Positions 1 to 7,903 of a stretch of DNA of 55,635 nucleotides are shown here, one piece after another. The notes under the pieces are model-generated. The model worked only from the letters and a program-made list of their open reading frames with translations, made no database searches and was not told where the DNA came from. The stretch spans positions 1-55,635 of the forward strand of contig JBAYSY010000016.1 of assembly GCA_041675885.1 (NCBI GenBank), given 5' to 3'. This DNA is from JBAYSY01 sp041675885. Lineage in GTDB: Bacteria; Pseudomonadota; Alphaproteobacteria; Rhodobacterales; Rhodobacteraceae. Position 1 is the stretch's first letter. Each line of letters begins with the position of its first letter. Position numbers and translations under genes: made by a program.

Positions 1-898
1 GGCGGGCGGCGAGGGTCTGGGCGACCGAGACCGATTCGACGAACCCCACGACCGAGATCAGCAGCGCCGGCAGCAGCAGCGCCCCGACAAGCTCCACCGG
101 CAGCGCGGGCAGGCCGAGCGCGGGCAACCCCTGCGGAATTTCCCCCACCAGCGCCACGCCGCGCGCGCCCAGAGCGAACCCCTGGGCCAGCGCGATGGTG
201 GCCGCGACCGCGACAAGCGGAGCGGATCTGGCGGCCATGTCGGCGGGCCACGGCGGCAGGCCCATGCGCACCAGCCCGGCCTTGAGCCAGCGCCGCGCGG
301 CATAAAGGAACCCCAGCACGCCGCCACCCATGGCCAGCGTCAGCGGATCGGTCGCGGGCAGTTGCGCCGCCAGCGCCGCCAGCATTCCCGGCAGGGTCTC
401 GCCGCCGCCGGGCAGGCCGAGGATGTGCCTCACCTGTCCCGCCGCGATCAACAGCCCGGCGGCGGTGATGAAGCCCGAAATCACCGGATGCGACAGGAAA
501 TTCGCGAGGAACCCCAGCCGCAGGAACCCCATCGCCAGCAGCATCCCGCCCGAGACAAGCGCCAGCCCCGCCGCCGCCACGAGATAACCGGCCGTGCCCT
601 GCGCTGCGACCTCGCCCACCGCCGAGGCGGTCATCAGCGACACCACCGCCACCGGCCCCACCGCCAGCACCCGGCTGGAGCCGAACAGCGCATAGCCCGC
701 CAGCGGCAGGATCGAGGCGTAAAGCCCGACCTCGGGCGGCAGCCCCGCCAGCATGGCATAGGCCAGCGACTGCGGGATCAGCATGATCGTCACGATCACC
801 GCCGCCAGCAGGTCGGCGCCCAGCGTGGCCCGGTCGTATTCCCGGCCCCAGCGCAGGATCGGCAGATACCGCGACAGCGGAAAGGACCGGGGCGGCAT
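1..898 (-). CDS. SulP-family anion permease, N-terminal part (cut by window edge)
   Basis: An open frame runs from ATG at 898 off the left edge (299 codons visible). The start reads MPPRSFPLSRYLPILRW and is followed by a long series of hydrophobic segments. Two stretches are typical of SulP sulfate permeases: the first membrane helices with IPQSLAYAMLAGLPPEVGLYA, and VGPVAVVSLMTA shortly after. SulP proteins are inner-membrane carriers for sulfate or other anions and usually end in a cytoplasmic STAS domain, which would lie outside the window. The gene starts 9 bp after the stop of the TIGR01244 gene and is the last visible member of the sulfur operon, so transport of sulfate or another sulfur oxyanion is the likely role. 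The substrate is inferred from context. Confidence 0.85.
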   Translation of the reverse strand, partial: MPPRSFPLSRYLPILRWGREYDRATLGADLLAAVIVTIMLIPQSLAYAMLAGLPPEVGLYASILPLAGYALFGSSRVLAVGPVAVVSLMTASAVGEVAAQGTAGYLVAAAGLALVSGGMLLAMGFLRLGFLANFLSHPVISGFITAAGLLIAAGQVRHILGLPGGGETLPGMLAALAAQLPATDPLTLAMGGGVLGFLYAARRWLKAGLVRMGLPPWPADMAARSAPLVAVAATIALAQGFALGARGVALVGEIPQGLPALGLPALPVELVGALLLPALLISVVGFVESVSVAQTLAAR

Positions 899-907
899 CG
901 GCACGGA

Positions 908-1279
908 TCAGCGGTCGAGCGCGGCGAACAGCGCCGCCACCCGCCCGCCCGAGCGGCAATAGCCCAGTACCGGCCCCCGGCATTTCGACAGCGCCTTCTT
1001 TGCCTGCGCCGCTTGCGCCCGGCCCACGCCAAAGCCCGACAGCGGCACATGCACCGCCTTGATCCCGTGGCGCCTTGCCTCGCGCGCGATCTCGGCAAAG
1101 GCGGGCTGGTTGCCGGATTCGCCGTCGGGCCGCACGCAAAGGATGGTGCGGAAACCGAGCGCGGCGATGGCCTCGACCTCTTCGGGGCGGATCTGGTTGC
1201 AGATCGCCCGCTGCGGGCCGATCCGGCGGACACGCGCGCCGATCTCGCGCCGCAACAGGGTGAAGGGCCAGATCGGCAC
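908..1279 (-). CDS. TIGR01244-family sulfurtransferase/phosphatase (DUF442)
   Basis: This 123-residue protein has the dual-specificity-phosphatase-like fold signature of the TIGR01244/DUF442 family. Its active-site loop is YCRSGGR near residue 109, with the catalytic Cys and the closing Arg. In Xylella and Agrobacterium this domain is fused to a metallo-beta-lactamase persulfide dioxygenase in the single protein Blh, which is controlled by BigR. Here it is free-standing and about 1.5 kb from the separate metallo-beta-lactamase gene of the same locus. It probably handles persulfide sulfur in the cytoplasm. It follows the second YeeE gene by 20 bp and precedes the SulP gene by 9 bp, so it is an operon member. 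Family assignment is firm; the exact reaction is inferred. Confidence 0.85.
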   Translation of the reverse strand: MPIWPFTLLRREIGARVRRIGPQRAICNQIRPEEVEAIAALGFRTILCVRPDGESGNQPAFAEIAREARRHGIKAVHVPLSGFGVGRAQAAQAKKALSKCRGPVLGYCRSGGRVAALFAALDR

Positions 1280-1299
1280 GGGCGTCTCCTGTGCAGGGG

Positions 1300-1728
1300 T
1301 CAGGCGGGACGGGGCGCGCGCTGGCGGCCCGCGGCGCGGGCCAGCGCGATCCCGGCCATCATGGCGGCGACGAACAGGAAGGCGTCATGCTCTGCCAGCC
1401 CCAGCGCCGGGATCACGCCGCCGGGGCAGAAGCCGGTGATGCCCCAGCCGATCCCGAACAGCACCGCGCCGCCGATCAGCGGCAGGTCGATCCGGCTCGT
1501 GCCGGGCAGGTGGAAGCGCGCGTCCAGCAGCGGTGCCGGGCGGCGCAGTACCAGCCGGTAGCCAAGCGCCGTCACCGCCAGCGCGCCGCCCATGACGAAG
1601 GCGAGCGACGGATCCCACGTCCCGGCGATATCGAAGAAGTTCAGCACCTTGGCCGGATTCGCCATGCCGGAAAGCGCGATACCCGCGCCGAAGACCGCCC
1701 CGATCAGCAGGGCCGAAAGGATGCGCAT
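1300..1728 (-). CDS. DUF6691/YeeE-YedE half transporter, second half
   Basis: A 142-residue integral membrane protein with about four hydrophobic segments and the YeeE/YedE-type motif GWGITGFCPGGVIPAL around residues 95-110, which holds the conserved Cys. YeeE/YedE proteins move thiosulfate or related sulfur species across the inner membrane through a chain of cysteines. In many proteobacteria the protein is split into two half-size genes, as here. The start at 1728 (MRILSALLIGAVFGAG) lies 2 bp after the stop of the first half, so I prefer it to the longer upstream reading, which overlaps that gene. The two halves probably form one pore. Transported species: thiosulfate, sulfite or persulfide-related, not decidable from sequence. 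Confidence 0.85.
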   Translation of the reverse strand: MRILSALLIGAVFGAGIALSGMANPAKVLNFFDIAGTWDPSLAFVMGGALAVTALGYRLVLRRPAPLLDARFHLPGTSRIDLPLIGGAVLFGIGWGITGFCPGGVIPALGLAEHDAFLFVAAMMAGIALARAAGRQRAPRPA

Positions 1729-1730
1729 CG

Positions 1731-2156
1731 TCAGAACCCCCCGAAGACATGGCGGACAAGGTAGACGGTGACGCCGGTCGAAAGCATGAACACCAGCGTC
1801 GCGGCGATCGAGCGCGGCGACAGCCGGGCCATGCCGCAGACCCCGTGCCCCGAGGTGCAGCCCGAGCCGTAATAAACGCCCACGCCGACGATGAGCCCGC
1901 CCGCGATCAGCCATGGCGCCGGGGTGGCGCTTTCAAACGGGATATCGACCCCCGCCCCGCGCAACAGCGCCACCGCCGCGACGGACCCGGCGATGAAGGC
2001 CGCCCGCCAGCCCCGGCCAGGGCGCAGGGGCGGCATCGCGCCTTCGAGGATGCCGGTCATCCCGGCGATCCTGCCGTGCAGGGCCATCAGCAGCACCGCG
2101 GCGATGCCGATCAGCACACCGCCCGCCAGCGACAGGAACGGGGTGAACCCGGTCAT
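1731..2156 (-). CDS. YeeE/YedE half transporter, first half
   Basis: This 141-residue membrane protein begins MTGFTPFLSLAGGVLIG and has four or five hydrophobic helices. The signature GSGCTSGHGVCGMARLSPRS lies near residues 98-117, with the two Cys residues that in YeeE relay thiosulfate sulfur through the membrane. The start codon overlaps the stop of the DUF2892 gene by 4 bp (ATGA), so the two are translationally coupled. The next gene, the complementary half, starts 2 bp after this stop. Together with the SqrR-like repressor and persulfide dioxygenase upstream, the pair fits import or export of reduced sulfur compounds under sulfide control. Confidence 0.88.
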   Translation of the reverse strand: MTGFTPFLSLAGGVLIGIAAVLLMALHGRIAGMTGILEGAMPPLRPGRGWRAAFIAGSVAAVALLRGAGVDIPFESATPAPWLIAGGLIVGVGVYYGSGCTSGHGVCGMARLSPRSIAATLVFMLSTGVTVYLVRHVFGGF

Positions 2157-2374
2157 TCGCCCTCATCCTTCGCGCTGGAAAAGCCGATCAGCCGATAGGC
2201 CGGGCAGAAGCGCAGTGCGCCGGTGACGACCAGCACAAGCCCGACGACAACCGAAGCCCAGAGCCAGAACGCGCTTTCGAACAGCGCGAACCCGCTGACG
2301 AAGGGCAGCAGGACCAGCACCAGCCCGAGCAGCACCCGGGCGATCCGGTCGGGGGTTCCGATATTGATGGTCAT
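2153..2374 (-). CDS. DUF2892/YgaP-like small membrane protein
   Basis: A 73-residue protein with two hydrophobic helices (about residues 12-30 and 35-52), the charged start TINIGTPDRIARVLLG and a C-terminal RFCPAYRLIGFSS. The GTPDRIAR start and the conserved CPAY turn are typical of DUF2892 (the membrane domain of YgaP). In YgaP it is fused to a rhodanese; stand-alone copies are common next to YeeE/YedE genes. It is the first gene behind the ATTC-N8-GAAT operator and overlaps the next gene by 4 bp. Its specific function is unknown. A role in membrane handling of sulfane sulfur is inferred from the fusion partner and the neighbours. Confidence 0.85.
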   Translation of the reverse strand: MTINIGTPDRIARVLLGLVLVLLPFVSGFALFESAFWLWASVVVGLVLVVTGALRFCPAYRLIGFSSAKDEGE

Positions 2375-2432
2375 GGCGATACCTCGCTGGCAGGCGGGGC
2401 GCGGCGACCCCGGCAGGAATGTTCATGCGTAT

Positions 2433-2448
2433 ATTCGCAATAAGGAAT
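2433..2448. promoter_or_regulatory. Candidate SqrR/BigR operator ATTC-N8-GAAT
   Basis: ATTC at 2433-2436, 8 bp, then GAAT at 2445-2448, extended to near-perfect 9-bp arms (CGTATATTC / GAATGTACG, 8 of 9 paired). It lies between the repressor stop and the DUF2892 start, 59 bp upstream of that start. From memory, ATTC-N8-GAAT is the reported binding pattern of Rhodobacter SqrR, and the repressor gene is immediately upstream. Confidence 0.7.
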
Positions 2449-2460
2449 GTACGTGATTCA

Positions 2461-2811
2461 TCATTGGCTGTCGAGACCCGCCCCCTGCCCCGCCCCCTGT
2501 CCGGGCGTGCAGAACAGCCGGTGCATGGTGGCGATGAACCCGGCCACGCGCGGGTCGGCAAGGCGATAGAACACCTGCTTGCCCTCCTTGCGCCCGGCGA
2601 TCAGCCCGGATTCGCGCAGTTCGGCCAGTTGCTGCGACAGGCCGGGCTGGCGGATGCCCAGCAGGTCTTCAAGCGCGCGGACGCCCAACTCTCCATCGAC
2701 CAGCGCGCAACAGACCAGCAGCCGGTCGGGGTTCGACAGTTTCTTGAGAAACGCCGACGCCTCATCGACATTCTGCCTCATCCCCGCCGCTTCGCATGTC
2801 AGCCCCGCCAT
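2461..2811 (-). CDS. sqrR: ArsR-family persulfide-sensing repressor, SqrR/BigR type
   Basis: A 116-residue winged-helix protein. The DNA-binding helix is in LGIRQPGLSQQLAELRESGL (residues 51-70), followed by the wing KEGKQVFYRL. Cysteines stand at 6, 34, 35 and 101. The 66-residue spacing of Cys35 and Cys101 equals that of the sensing pair in Rhodobacter SqrR (as I recall it, Cys41 and Cys107), which forms a polysulfide bridge with reactive sulfur and releases DNA. ATG at 2811 is preferred; a second ATG lies at 2781. The gene starts 5 bp after the persulfide dioxygenase stop, so both probably share one transcript. Symbol by similarity; BigR is the equivalent name in other genera. Confidence 0.82.
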   Translation of the reverse strand: MAGLTCEAAGMRQNVDEASAFLKKLSNPDRLLVCCALVDGELGVRALEDLLGIRQPGLSQQLAELRESGLIAGRKEGKQVFYRLADPRVAGFIATMHRLFCTPGQGAGQGAGLDSQ

Positions 2812-2816
2812 CGCCT

Positions 2817-3698
2817 CTAGCCCCAGTTCGCATCCGCCAGCAGGTCGAGCGGGATCTTCAGATAGCGCACCCCGTTCGATTCGGGTTCGGGCAGCCGCCC
2901 GGCGTTGGTGTTCACCTGAAGCGCGTGCAGGATCAGCTTGGGCATCGGCAGGGTGCGGTCGCGGGCCTCGCGGGCGGTGACGAACTCCTCCTCGGTCCGG
3001 TAGACCGAGATATGGCTGTTGGTCGCCTTCTGCCCGGCCACGGTGGATTCCCACATGGGTTCGCGCCCGCCGGGCTGGTAGTCGTGGCCGGTGAACAGGC
3101 GGGTGTCGTCCGGCAGCGACAGGATGCGCTGGATCGACTGCCACAGCACCTTCGCGCTGCCGCCGGGAAAATCGGCGCGCGCCGTGCCCGAGTCGGGCAT
3201 GAACAGCGTGTCATGCACGAAGGCCGCATCGCCGATCACATAGGTGACCGACGCCAGCGTATGCCCGGGCGAGAACATCACCCGCGCGTCGATATTGCCC
3301 ACCCGGAACGTATCGCCATCGGCGAACAGCCGGTCCCATTGCGAACCGTCGGCGGGAAAGTCGGGCCAGTTGTAATAGCCCTTCCACAGTTCCTGCACCT
3401 CGGTCACCTTCTCGCCGATCGCGGTCGGCGCCCCGGTTTTCTCCCTGAGATAGGCGGCGGCGGTGAAATGGTCGGCATGGGGATGGGTGTCGAGAATCCA
3501 TTCCAGCGCATAGCCCTTGCCGGCGATGAAGCGCAGGATCTCGTCGGCATGGGTGGTCGCGGTCTGGCCGGACTTCTCGTCATAGTCCAGCACCGGGTCG
3601 ATCACCGCGCATTTCCCGGCCTCCGGGTCGGCCACCACATATTGCACCGACCAGGTGCGCGGGTCGAAAAAGGCGGTGACTTCGGGTCTGGCGGGCAT
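2817..3698 (-). CDS. Persulfide dioxygenase-like metallo-beta-lactamase (ETHE1/Blh-type)
   Basis: This 293-residue metallo-hydrolase has the iron-binding motif THPHADH, then GHTLASVTYV, DTLFMPDSGTARADFPGG and GHDYQPGG. These match the ETHE1/persulfide dioxygenase and Blh branch of the superfamily rather than true beta-lactamases. The expected reaction is oxidation of glutathione persulfide to sulfite in the cytoplasm. The ATG at 3698 (MPARPEVTAFFD) has GAGGG just upstream and is preferred over longer in-frame starts, which would read through the palindrome at 3751-3774. It is followed by the SqrR-like repressor. Unlike Xylella Blh it carries no DUF442 domain; that domain is separate at 908-1279. 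Confidence 0.85.
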   Translation of the reverse strand: MPARPEVTAFFDPRTWSVQYVVADPEAGKCAVIDPVLDYDEKSGQTATTHADEILRFIAGKGYALEWILDTHPHADHFTAAAYLREKTGAPTAIGEKVTEVQELWKGYYNWPDFPADGSQWDRLFADGDTFRVGNIDARVMFSPGHTLASVTYVIGDAAFVHDTLFMPDSGTARADFPGGSAKVLWQSIQRILSLPDDTRLFTGHDYQPGGREPMWESTVAGQKATNSHISVYRTEEEFVTAREARDRTLPMPKLILHALQVNTNAGRLPEPESNGVRYLKIPLDLLADANWG

Positions 3699-3750
3699 CG
3701 GTTTCCCTCGTTCCGGATCGGCGGGTTGGGCCGTTGATGGTCTGGTATTG

Positions 3751-3774
3751 TCGATTGCATTTCCATGCAATCGA
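3751..3774. promoter_or_regulatory. Perfect 10-bp inverted repeat upstream of the persulfide dioxygenase gene
   Basis: TCGATTGCAT (3751-3760), TTCC, ATGCAATCGA (3765-3774): arms perfectly complementary, in a locally AT-rich stretch 53 bp upstream of the start. Position and symmetry suggest an operator, plausibly autoregulatory for the SqrR-like repressor. It does not show the ATTC-N8-GAAT form of the other site. Confidence 0.55.
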
Positions 3775-3817
3775 ATAAGTTGAATGATGGATATCCAGAA
3801 ACCGGGTTGGCGGCTTC

Positions 3818-3835
3818 GCAACAGAGGTCAGCGGC
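3818..3835 (+). repeat. Dispersed repeat family 2, copy 1
   Basis: GCAACAGAGGTCAGCGGC, followed by GCGCGGCTGTTCCGGGC-type sequence. One of seven copies in the window. It lies in the 265-bp gap between the sulfur locus and der, where I see no gene. Confidence 0.65.
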
Positions 3836-3963
3836 CGCTGGCGCGGCTGTTCCGGGCTGGGGGGCTGTGGAGGCACGTCAGCATACCGCTTTTCCCCGCC
3901 GATCACCACGGCTTGCGGACATGCCCTCACGAAAGGCCCCGGTGAAACGGACCGGCGGAGTGC

Positions 3964-5433
3964 CTAGCGTTTCCCCGGCGGCACCGGCTTGTCCAGATGT
4001 TTGCGCAGCCGCGACGGGGCGGGTTTCTTGCGGTCCTTCCACGGGTTCTTGTCGCCCTGCCCCCGGAAGATCAGCCGCACCGGCGTGCCCGGCATGTCGA
4101 AAGCATCGCGCAACCCGTTGACAAGGTAGCGTTTGTAGCTGTCGGGCATCTCATCGGGGCGCGAGCACATGACCACGAACCCCGGCGGCCGGGTCTTGAC
4201 CTGGGTGGCGTAGCGCAGCTTGATCCGCCGCCCGCCGGGCGCGGGGGGGGGATGGGCCTCGACCGCCGCCGCAAGCCACTGGTTCAGCCTGCCGGTGGTC
4301 ACCCGCCGGTTCCAGACCTCATGCGCCTTCAGCACCGCGGCATGGAGCCGGTCGAGCCCGCGCCCGGTCCGGGCCGAGACCGTCACCAGGGGTGCGCCGC
4401 GCAGCTGCGGCAACAGCCGTTCGAACATCTCCTTGAGTTCGGCAAGCTTTTCCTGCTTCGCGTCCTCCAGATCCCATTTGTTGATCGCCACCACCACGGC
4501 GCGGCCCTCGGTCTCGGCGAAATCGGCGATGCGCAGGTCCTGGGTCTCGAAGGGGATCGCGGCGTCGAGCAGCACGACCACCACCTCGGCGAAACGCACC
4601 GCGCGCAACCCGTCGGCCACGGAAAGCTTTTCCAGCTTTTCCTGCACCTTTGCCTTCTTGCGCATCCCGGCGGTGTCCCAGATCCGCACCGGCGTGCCCT
4701 GCCAGTCGGCACGCAGTGAGATCGCGTCGCGGGTGATCCCGGCCTCGGGGCCGGTCAGCAGGCGGTCCTCGCCCAGGATGCGGTTGATCAGCGTCGATTT
4801 GCCCGCGTTCGGCCGACCGATCACCGCGATCTGCAAGGGTTTCTCGCGGGTGATGGGGCGGGCGGGCGCCTCCTCCCCGTCGTCCTCGGGCAGATCGACA
4901 TCGACCTCGGGCGCGTCCAGTTCGGCCCGCGCGGCGAATTCGGCGGCGACGGGTGACAGGATGCGGTGCAGATCCTCCATCCCCTCGCCATGTTCGGCCG
5001 AAAGCGGCACCGGCTCACCCAGCCCCAGCCCCCATGCCTCGATCGTGCCGGCCTCGCCCGCCTTGCCCTCGGCCTTGTTGACACACAGCACCACCCGGGC
5101 GCCCTTGCGGCGCAGGATTTCCGCGAACACCTCGTCGGTCGGCGTCACGCCCGCGCGGCCGTCGATCACGAACAGGCAGACATCGGCCATATCGACCGCG
5201 CGTTCGGTCAGCCGCCGCATCCGGCCCTGAAGGCTGTCGTCGCGCACGTCCTCCAGCCCGGCGGTGTCGATCACGGTAAAGCGCAGGTCGAAAAGCCGCG
5301 CATCGCCTTCGCGCAGGTCGCGGGTCACGCCGGGCTGGTCATCGACCAGCGCCAGCCTGCGGCCCACCAGCCGGTTGAACAGCGTGGATTTGCCGACATT
5401 GGGCCGGCCGACGATGGCAAGGGTGAAACTCAT
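3964..5433 (-). CDS. der: Ribosome-assembly GTPase Der (EngA)
   Basis: A 489-residue protein with two tandem GTPase domains and a C-terminal KH-like domain, the arrangement unique to Der. The first domain shows GRPNVGKST at about 9-17, DTAGLED and NKAE. The second shows GRPNAGKST near 206, DTAGMRKKAKV and NKWD. The basic tail (KDRKKPAPSRLRKHL) fits rRNA contact. Der assists 50S subunit maturation in the cytoplasm. The start MSFTLAIVGRPN is the usual one. It is the last gene of yfgM-bamB-der, a cluster conserved across proteobacteria, and is separated from bamB by about 80 bp. Confidence 0.97.
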   Translation of the reverse strand: MSFTLAIVGRPNVGKSTLFNRLVGRRLALVDDQPGVTRDLREGDARLFDLRFTVIDTAGLEDVRDDSLQGRMRRLTERAVDMADVCLFVIDGRAGVTPTDEVFAEILRRKGARVVLCVNKAEGKAGEAGTIEAWGLGLGEPVPLSAEHGEGMEDLHRILSPVAAEFAARAELDAPEVDVDLPEDDGEEAPARPITREKPLQIAVIGRPNAGKSTLINRILGEDRLLTGPEAGITRDAISLRADWQGTPVRIWDTAGMRKKAKVQEKLEKLSVADGLRAVRFAEVVVVLLDAAIPFETQDLRIADFAETEGRAVVVAINKWDLEDAKQEKLAELKEMFERLLPQLRGAPLVTVSARTGRGLDRLHAAVLKAHEVWNRRVTTGRLNQWLAAAVEAHPPPAPGGRRIKLRYATQVKTRPPGFVVMCSRPDEMPDSYKRYLVNGLRDAFDMPGTPVRLIFRGQGDKNPWKDRKKPAPSRLRKHLDKPVPPGKR

Positions 5434-5512
5434 TGCAGTCTCCGCAGGCGGACGCGGCCCGGCCCTTCGAGGCCCGGCCCGCCCAAACCCTGTCCGTTAC
5501 ACCCTCGGGCCG

Positions 5513-6889
5513 TCAACGGAAAGCGTGAAGTTGCCCGTTCCCGGTCACGACATAAAGCGTGCCGCCCGCCAGCGCGGGCGCGGCCGCCGCGCCCGAGGGC
5601 AGTTCGACCGTGCCTGCAAGCGCGCCGTTTTCCGGCGCGAACAGCCGGATCAGCCGGTCGTCGGAAACCACGACCAGTCGCCCGCCCGCAAGGATCGGGC
5701 CGAAATGCGCGTGGATGCCGACCTGGCGGCGCGGGTTGTCGCGGTCGTAAAGCGGCATTCCGACCGACCATACGGGCGCCCCGCTGGCGGCATCCAGCCG
5801 GACCAGCCGGGCCTCGTCGCTGACAAGGAAGACCGAGCCGCCCGCGACCGCGACCGGGCCATAGGCGCCTTCAGGCGCGCTCCAGACCTCCTGCCCGGTG
5901 TCGGTGCGCAGCGCCACGGTGCGCCCGGCGGCCGAGCCCGCATAGACCACGCCGCCCGCGACCACCGGGTCGCCGGTGATGTCGCCGATGAAGGCCACGG
6001 CCCGGCCCGGGCGGCGGCCCGCCACCGCGCCGGTCCAGCGTTCCTCGCCGCGTGCCGCGGTGGCGGCCACGATCTCGCCCGAGCCGAAGGGAAAATAGAC
6101 CGTATCCCCGGCCACGGCGGGCGCCGCCGGTGCCGCGCGGCCCGAAGACGAGGGAACCCCGCTGAGCACCCAGCGTTGCCGCCCGTCGGCGGCCGAGATC
6201 GCCCAACCGCCCGAATCGCGGGCCGAGATATAGACCATGCCGCCCGCCACGGTGGGCGCGCCGGTCACCGGCGCCTCGAACCGCTGGCGCCACTGGACCG
6301 CGCCGGTGGCGGGGTCGAGCGCGATCAACTCGCCGAAGCCGGTGGTGACGAAGAGCCGCCCCTCGCCGTAGCCCAGCCCGCCGCCCGAGGCGCTTTGCGC
6401 CCGTTCGCCCGGCAGGGTGGCGTCGGCGCTCCACAGCACCTCGCCCGCGGTCGAGACCGCGCTGACCTGATTGGCGGCGTCCATGACGAAGATCCGCCCG
6501 CCCGCCACGACCGGGGCGGCGGTGATCTTCTGGCGGCGGCTGTCGCCCGCGCCGATATTCGCGGTCCAGACCCGTTGCAGCGCCGCCGACAGCGCCAGAT
6601 GCGGCATCAGATGCGACGGGCTGCCGGCGCGGTGGGTCCAGTCGGCGTTCGCCACCGGGGCGGGCAGGCTGACGGGGCGGGATTCATTCACCCGTTCGCC
6701 GCTCAGTTCCGGCGGCAGCGCCACGGTGGCGCCGGTCTCGGCCCCGGCGCTGGCCTCCAGCGGCACCCGCAGGCCGAAGCGCTGACCTTCGAGGATCACC
6801 TCGCGGTCGCCGCAGGCCGCAAGCAGCCCCAGCAGCGCCAGCGCACCGATGCCGCGGTTCAGACCTGCCGTCCCTGTCCAGATGACCAT
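5513..6889 (-). CDS. bamB: PQQ-like beta-propeller lipoprotein, BamB-like
   Basis: A 458-residue lipoprotein. The start at 6889 gives MVIWTGTAG..., a hydrophobic stretch and the lipobox LLAAC with the lipidated Cys at 26. After a variable linker come repeated propeller blades (for example VAGGRIFVMDAANQVSAVSTAGEVLWS and TGAVQWRQRF), the eight-bladed PQQ-binding-like fold. BamB is an outer-membrane lipoprotein of the BAM complex that helps fold beta-barrel proteins. The position between yfgM and der matches the conserved cluster. Longer than E. coli BamB (392 residues). An upstream in-frame ATG at 6997 would remove the signal peptide and is rejected. Confidence 0.88.
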   Translation of the reverse strand: MVIWTGTAGLNRGIGALALLGLLAACGDREVILEGQRFGLRVPLEASAGAETGATVALPPELSGERVNESRPVSLPAPVANADWTHRAGSPSHLMPHLALSAALQRVWTANIGAGDSRRQKITAAPVVAGGRIFVMDAANQVSAVSTAGEVLWSADATLPGERAQSASGGGLGYGEGRLFVTTGFGELIALDPATGAVQWRQRFEAPVTGAPTVAGGMVYISARDSGGWAISAADGRQRWVLSGVPSSSGRAAPAAPAVAGDTVYFPFGSGEIVAATAARGEERWTGAVAGRRPGRAVAFIGDITGDPVVAGGVVYAGSAAGRTVALRTDTGQEVWSAPEGAYGPVAVAGGSVFLVSDEARLVRLDAASGAPVWSVGMPLYDRDNPRRQVGIHAHFGPILAGGRLVVVSDDRLIRLFAPENGALAGTVELPSGAAAAPALAGGTLYVVTGNGQLHAFR

Positions 6890-6965
6890 GCCGCTGCCCT
6901 TCCGTTGCCCCGATACCGCCTGTCCCGGCACCGCCGGTGTCGCCCCGTCTACAATGCGGGCCCGT

Positions 6966-7628
6966 CTACGATGCGGGCATGCCGCCAAGCACGACAATCA
7001 ACTGTGCCGCGCGCTGGCGCAAGCCCTGCGGGGCCTCGGGGTCGTCCTGAAGCGCCGCGAACAGGTTGCGGGCGGTGTCGGTGTCGCCCTCGGACAGCGC
7101 AAGCAGCGCAAGCTGTTCCTGCACGACGCTGCGGTAGGGTCGCCCCTGCGCGGTCAGCGGTTCAAGCGCGGCGCGGCGGGCCGCCGGATCGGCGCCATCG
7201 TCCAGCAGCGCGCGTTGCAGGATCGCCAGGTCGCGGTAACGCGGTGCAAGGGATTCGTCCGCCGCCACCGGGCCGAGCGCCGCCAGCGCGGCGGCACGGG
7301 CCGCCGGGTCGCCGCCCGCCGCCTCGCCCGCGATCATCAGCGCGACCAGCGCCGTCGCCTCATCGCTGCCGGCCGGCACGTCGAGCGCGGCAAGCGCCGC
7401 CGCCCGTGCCGCCGAATCGGGTGCGTCGAGCGCGGTCAGCACCGCATCGCCGAAGGCTTGCGCCGCCGCCCGGTCGCGCGCCTTCTGCCATTCGTTCCAG
7501 GCCGCGCCCGCGACGATCAGCGCGACCAGCACCGCGCCGATCCAGCCATAGCGGCGGAACAGCCGGAACAGGCGTTCGCGCCGGACCTCCTCGGCGACCT
7601 CGTTGAAGAAACTGTCGGAGTTCGACAC
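6966..7628 (-). CDS. YfgM-like tetratricopeptide membrane protein
   Basis: A 220-residue protein from GTG at 7628, preceded by a strong CGGAGG ribosome site. It starts SNSDSFFNEVAEEVRRERLFRLFRRYGW, then a single membrane helix (about 27-45), then an Ala-rich helical region compatible with TPR repeats. This is the YfgM (DUF2133) pattern: inner-membrane anchored, periplasmic TPR domain, acting with the SecYEG translocon and periplasmic chaperones. The cluster order yfgM-bamB-der supports it. The longer in-frame reading up to 7913 covers repeat-rich intergenic DNA and has no ribosome site, so GTG is chosen. Confidence 0.82.
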   Translation of the reverse strand: MSNSDSFFNEVAEEVRRERLFRLFRRYGWIGAVLVALIVAGAAWNEWQKARDRAAAQAFGDAVLTALDAPDSAARAAALAALDVPAGSDEATALVALMIAGEAAGGDPAARAAALAALGPVAADESLAPRYRDLAILQRALLDDGADPAARRAALEPLTAQGRPYRSVVQEQLALLALSEGDTDTARNLFAALQDDPEAPQGLRQRAAQLIVVLGGMPAS

Positions 7629-7796
7629 CCTGCACCTCCGCTTTCGTCCGGCCCGTCTTACACGCAAGCCCGCCGCAGGCGCAAGGCCGGGGACAGGGGC
7701 GCCTCCGCTCTCCCTGCCTGGAATTCGGCGATTTTCCCCCTTGCCCGGAACAGCCGCGCCAGCGGCCCGGGCAGCGGCCGGTTGCCCGCACGGGCG

Positions 7797-7814
7797 GCCC
7801 CTGCCCTCTGTTGC
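7797..7814 (-). repeat. Dispersed repeat family 2, copy 2
   Basis: On the minus strand GCAACAGAGGGCAGGGGC, with TGTTCCGGGCAAG about 60 bp further on, as in copies 1 and 5. Confidence 0.65.
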
Positions 7815-7903
7815 GCCGGACAACCCGTCGGCCCCGGCAAGATCCCGCCCGCCCGGATCCGAAACGCCCTGCGGCCCCGGGGTGAAATCCCGCCGCATTC
7901 CAT

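Noticed and set aside
5264..7606. 780-codon plus-strand open frame over der, bamB and yfgM
   Set aside because: Antisense to three well supported genes; no ribosome site or motif.
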